Below are positions 30,220-32,788 of a stretch of 32,788 nucleotides of DNA, one piece after another. Position 1 is the stretch's first letter; each line of letters begins with the position of its first letter. The translations under genes and the position numbers were made by a program. This DNA comes from an uncultured Bacilli bacterium. Lineage in GTDB: Bacteria > Bacillota_I > Bacilli_A > RFN20 > CAG-288. Where the stretch lies: NCBI GenBank assembly GCA_934725685.1, contig CAKVBX010000015.1, forward strand, positions 1-32,788, written 5' to 3'. Below the pieces are notes generated by a model. The model ran no database searches and had not been told where the DNA came from. It was given only the letters and a program-made list of their open reading frames with translations.

Positions 30220-32715
30220 TTAGGCCTGAGTGACTAATTCGAAGATGGAAATGTCCTTCTGACCGCTTTTGTAGGTGGCGAAACGAGGGCTTGAAGCATT
30301 GTACTTAATAGAACGGGCAGTTACGTCACAGTTGGTGATTGTCGCAATACCTGCTTCACTGATTGTAACAGTGAAAGAGGATTTTGCTGTAACTTCTGTT
30401 GCAGTATGGAGGTTGTTACTTCCGCCGTTGTAGGAAAGGTAGTTTTCTCCGTCAAAGAAGGCGTAAGTGTTGTCCTGGTAGCCCTTGACCACTGTGAATT
30501 CGACAAGGCCATCGGTCTCAGAGATGGTATCATTGGCAATAGTGAGATCGACTTTGTTTCTGTAATTGCCGGTGTTCTGTGTACTCATACCATAGGCTGT
30601 TCCGGCTTCGGCATCTGCATAAGCGATGGTGATTTTATCGCCGACAGAGAAGTCAGCGATGTCCTTGACCAGTTTGTAATTCTTAGCAGTGCTTGCAGAG
30701 GCAATGGTGACTTCATGGGTGGCTTTGATGGAGGCATCGGCAACGGAGGTAGCGGTGACAATGACTGTTCCTTCTTTTTCACCGGCAGTGAGAATGCCTT
30801 CTTCGGTGATGGTAGCTAAAGCTTCTGTGACAGAGGCATCCTTGTTGGCGACAGACCAAGTGATGGATTCATCATAATTCTTGAAGGCTCCGCCGTCGCT
30901 GAGAGTTGCAGTGAAAGCGGTGCTCTTTCCGGCAGCGATGCTGTCTTTTCCTTCGATGGCGATGGAAGTCGGTGCGCCGGCTTCATTGGCAGTGAAGGAA
31001 TCGACCCAAAGAGTGGTGGCGTTGACAACATAGGCAGTGAGGGTTCCCCATTTATCTAAAGGAAGTTCGAGATCATTGACGGCACACGGATAAGCGGATG
31101 TCTGCGTTCCTTCGACATTGAGGTAGGTCTTGCTTCCGGAAGCATATGCTTTGACGTTCTTGAGCTTGATATATTGACCTTTGGAGAAAGCAGGGGTCTT
31201 GGTAAAAGTGACAAACTCATCTTTTGTCATCTCTTTGGCATCGGTAGAGACACCTTCGACTGTTCTCTTGGAAACGACCATGGAATCGACGGTTGTATCA
31301 GTGATTTCAGCAAGGTAATTATACTTCATAATCTTGCCCTTGTAGAGAACGACGTCACCGACCTTGAGTCCTTCAGGAATCTTGGTGAAGTTGTAGCCCT
31401 GAACGATACCTGTTCCGTCGCTGATGAGGAAGTTCTTCGCATCCTTAAAGGCCGTGACAACGCCGCGGAAAGCGAGTTCATCGGTTGTTGCGTTGTTTTT
31501 AAGATCTTTGACGAGATCGCTGATTTCTGCACCGGTCTTCAGATTGGCGACCTGAGTGGAAAGATTGATTGAGGCAAATTTTCCGCTGTCATCCGTGGCA
31601 GAGGCTGTGATGGTGACATCGCCGTCTCCGACGAAGGTAACAACACCATCCTTGACTGTGGCGACAGAATCATCGCTGGAAGACCAAGTGACGGTCTGAG
31701 GAGCATTGTCAGGAAGAACGGTTGCGTTAAGGGTGACAGTTCCGCCGAGATCAGCGCCGGTAGCACTGTCTTCGCTAGCGAGAGTGATGGATTCGACGGC
31801 AGCGCTCGGAGCAGCCGTGACGGTGAGGTTGAATTCGCCCTTGATTTCAGTTCCCTTGGCGGTAGCAAAAATCTTGGTGGTTCCTTCCTTGAGACCGGTC
31901 ACAAGACCATTAGCATCGACCGAGGCAATATCTTCTTTTTCCGAAGACCAGACAACTTCCTGTAAAGCACCGGCAGGAGTGACGGCGGCAGAAAGCTGGA
32001 GGGTGCCGGTAGCCTGGACGGAAGTAGCATCGTCGGCGGCAGTGATTGTGACGCCGGTGGCAGTCGGAACTTCGATTTCGACTTCATCCGGATTGCAGAT
32101 CTGAATGGTGTCTTCTGCATACCAGGAACCGGAAAGCTTGGTGAGCTTGGTGCCTTCTGCAACATTCGCTAACTTTGCAGTGAGAGCTTCAGCTTCGATG
32201 ACATTTTTATTGAAGGAGAGGTAGAACTGCTTTTCTCCGATGAGGAACCCATACTTGAAATTGGCGGCATCGACGGAATTGATGACGACACCTCCTTCAG
32301 GGATGGCCATGAGAGCGTTGCGGGAAGCTTCGAAGCTGTTGCTAGCATCTCCGGCGATGAGGGTGGTGATGGCGATATCAGCAGTCTCGGTGACGGTTCC
32401 GTCCTTCAAGTTGATAGCAGGATAAGACTTCTTTGCGCCTTTGCCGGTGAATACATAAGATTTTCCGACGGTGACGTTAGCTTTGGGAACGTTGTTGATC
32501 CAGTATCCGTAGATGCCTTCCTGAACAGCGATGTTGCAGGTTGTGCTTCCGGAATAGCTGACAGCGTGGATAACTCTACCCTGAATGGTGATGTCTGCAT
32601 TAGAATCCGACTGCTTTTCCATGTAGTTGGCATGACGGGTTTCTGCGGTTTCTTCCGCTGGTGCATCTGTGTCAGGAGTCTCAGTCGGCTTAGTTGTTTC
32701 AGTCGGTTTAGTCAC
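30220..32715 (-). CDS. Large surface protein with Ig-like (Big_2) and OB-fold domains, 5' end unusual
   Basis: From GTG 32715 this gene encodes 831 residues starting VTKPTETTKPTETPDTDAP, a Thr/Pro/Glu linker like that of the lipoproteins at 19600 and 21787. Then come an OB-fold-like domain (ITIQGRVIHAVSYSG, about 40-110), two Big_2 domains (about 218-390; motifs VVWSSEKEDIASVDANGLVTGLKEG and VTWSSSDDSVATV), a second OB-like domain (FRGVVTAFKDAKNFLISDG, about 410-560), a third Big_2 domain (about 575-670) and a C-terminal beta-rich domain. No signal peptide precedes the linker. The frame stays open to the window edge but encodes a basic, non-hydrophobic stretch. A true N-terminus may lie beyond the edge, or the 5' end may be rearranged. 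Confidence 0.75.
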   Translation of the reverse strand: MTKPTETTKPTETPDTDAPAEETAETRHANYMEKQSDSNADITIQGRVIHAVSYSGSTTCNIAVQEGIYGYWINNVPKANVTVGKSYVFTGKGAKKSYPAINLKDGTVTETADIAITTLIAGDASNSFEASRNALMAIPEGGVVINSVDAANFKYGFLIGEKQFYLSFNKNVIEAEALTAKLANVAEGTKLTKLSGSWYAEDTIQICNPDEVEIEVPTATGVTITAADDATSVQATGTLQLSAAVTPAGALQEVVWSSEKEDIASVDANGLVTGLKEGTTKIFATAKGTEIKGEFNLTVTAAPSAAVESITLASEDSATGADLGGTVTLNATVLPDNAPQTVTWSSSDDSVATVKDGVVTFVGDGDVTITASATDDSGKFASINLSTQVANLKTGAEISDLVKDLKNNATTDELAFRGVVTAFKDAKNFLISDGTGIVQGYNFTKIPEGLKVGDVVLYKGKIMKYNYLAEITDTTVDSMVVSKRTVEGVSTDAKEMTKDEFVTFTKTPAFSKGQYIKLKNVKAYASGSKTYLNVEGTQTSAYPCAVNDLELPLDKWGTLTAYVVNATTLWVDSFTANEAGAPTSIAIEGKDSIAAGKSTAFTATLSDGGAFKNYDESITWSVANKDASVTEALATITEEGILTAGEKEGTVIVTATSVADASIKATHEVTIASASTAKNYKLVKDIADFSVGDKITIAYADAEAGTAYGMSTQNTGNYRNKVDLTIANDTISETDGLVEFTVVKGYQDNTYAFFDGENYLSYNGGSNNLHTATEVTAKSSFTVTISEAGIATITNCDVTARSIKYNASSPRFATYKSGQKDISIFELVTQA

Positions 32716-32788
32716 ATTCTTCCGGAATATTAGGTGCTGAGCTTTTCTTCCCCGGAATCCTTTCCATAGGGGACAACATCTATTGAGG

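Overview
The window comes from a low-to-moderate G+C Gram-positive bacterium of the Bacillota, most likely a host-associated anaerobe near Erysipelotrichia, RF39 or Acholeplasma-type Bacilli. This is inferred from many lipoproteins with Gram-positive-style signal peptides, UGA used as stop (with an RF2 recoding site), CcpA-type cre boxes, an HPr/Crh-type protein, a preQ1-I riboswitch and many intrinsic terminators. Gene density is high. I found no tRNA, rRNA, CRISPR array or intact mobile element.

Layout, left to right. 1-1800: a partial gene tail, then a TetR regulator with a perfect palindromic operator in its own promoter, overlapping a membrane-anchored flavodoxin-like protein. 2003-4018: a MATE transporter fused to a cytidylate-kinase-like domain. 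4172-7246 (minus): uracil permease with a structured leader that carries a 37-codon ORF and a terminator, and trpS. 7474-8679 (minus): a GLUG-like surface lipoprotein. 9133-9399: an HPr paralogue with Thr in place of the phospho-His and the regulatory Ser kept (Crh-like), under a perfect cre match. 9595-12593: an unknown gene facing a four-gene ATGA-coupled operon (membrane protein, rsuA, zinc-ribbon protein, its likely paralogue). 12665-13159: a small membrane protein. 13179-14652 (minus): a three-gene hipB-hipS-hipT toxin-antitoxin operon with three operators. 14865-16520 (minus): a GH13 oligo-1,6-glucosidase-like enzyme. 16556-18668: an ArsB/SLC13-type permease and a flavin reductase-rubredoxin fusion (Hrb-like). 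18737-24084: three lipoproteins, one with a C-terminal SGNH hydrolase and a near-perfect cre. 24313-30003: secA, prfB with programmed +1 frameshift, a YitT-family protein, and queT behind a preQ1-I riboswitch. 30220-32715 (minus): a large Ig-like/OB-fold surface protein whose 5' end lacks a recognisable signal peptide.

Two themes link the genes. One is carbon control: a Crh-like protein with its own cre, a cre before the SGNH lipoprotein, and a weaker cre-like site before the glucosidase. The other is a cell-surface programme of lipoproteins with Thr/Pro/Glu/Lys linkers. The most interesting items are the Crh-like protein, the hipBST locus about 6 kb from trpS (TrpS is the known target of E. 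coli HipT), the MATE-kinase fusion, the complete preQ1 riboswitch with visible antiterminator, the weak-SD RF2 frameshift site, and three genes whose -10 boxes lie only 7-9 nt before the start codon, which suggests leaderless mRNAs.
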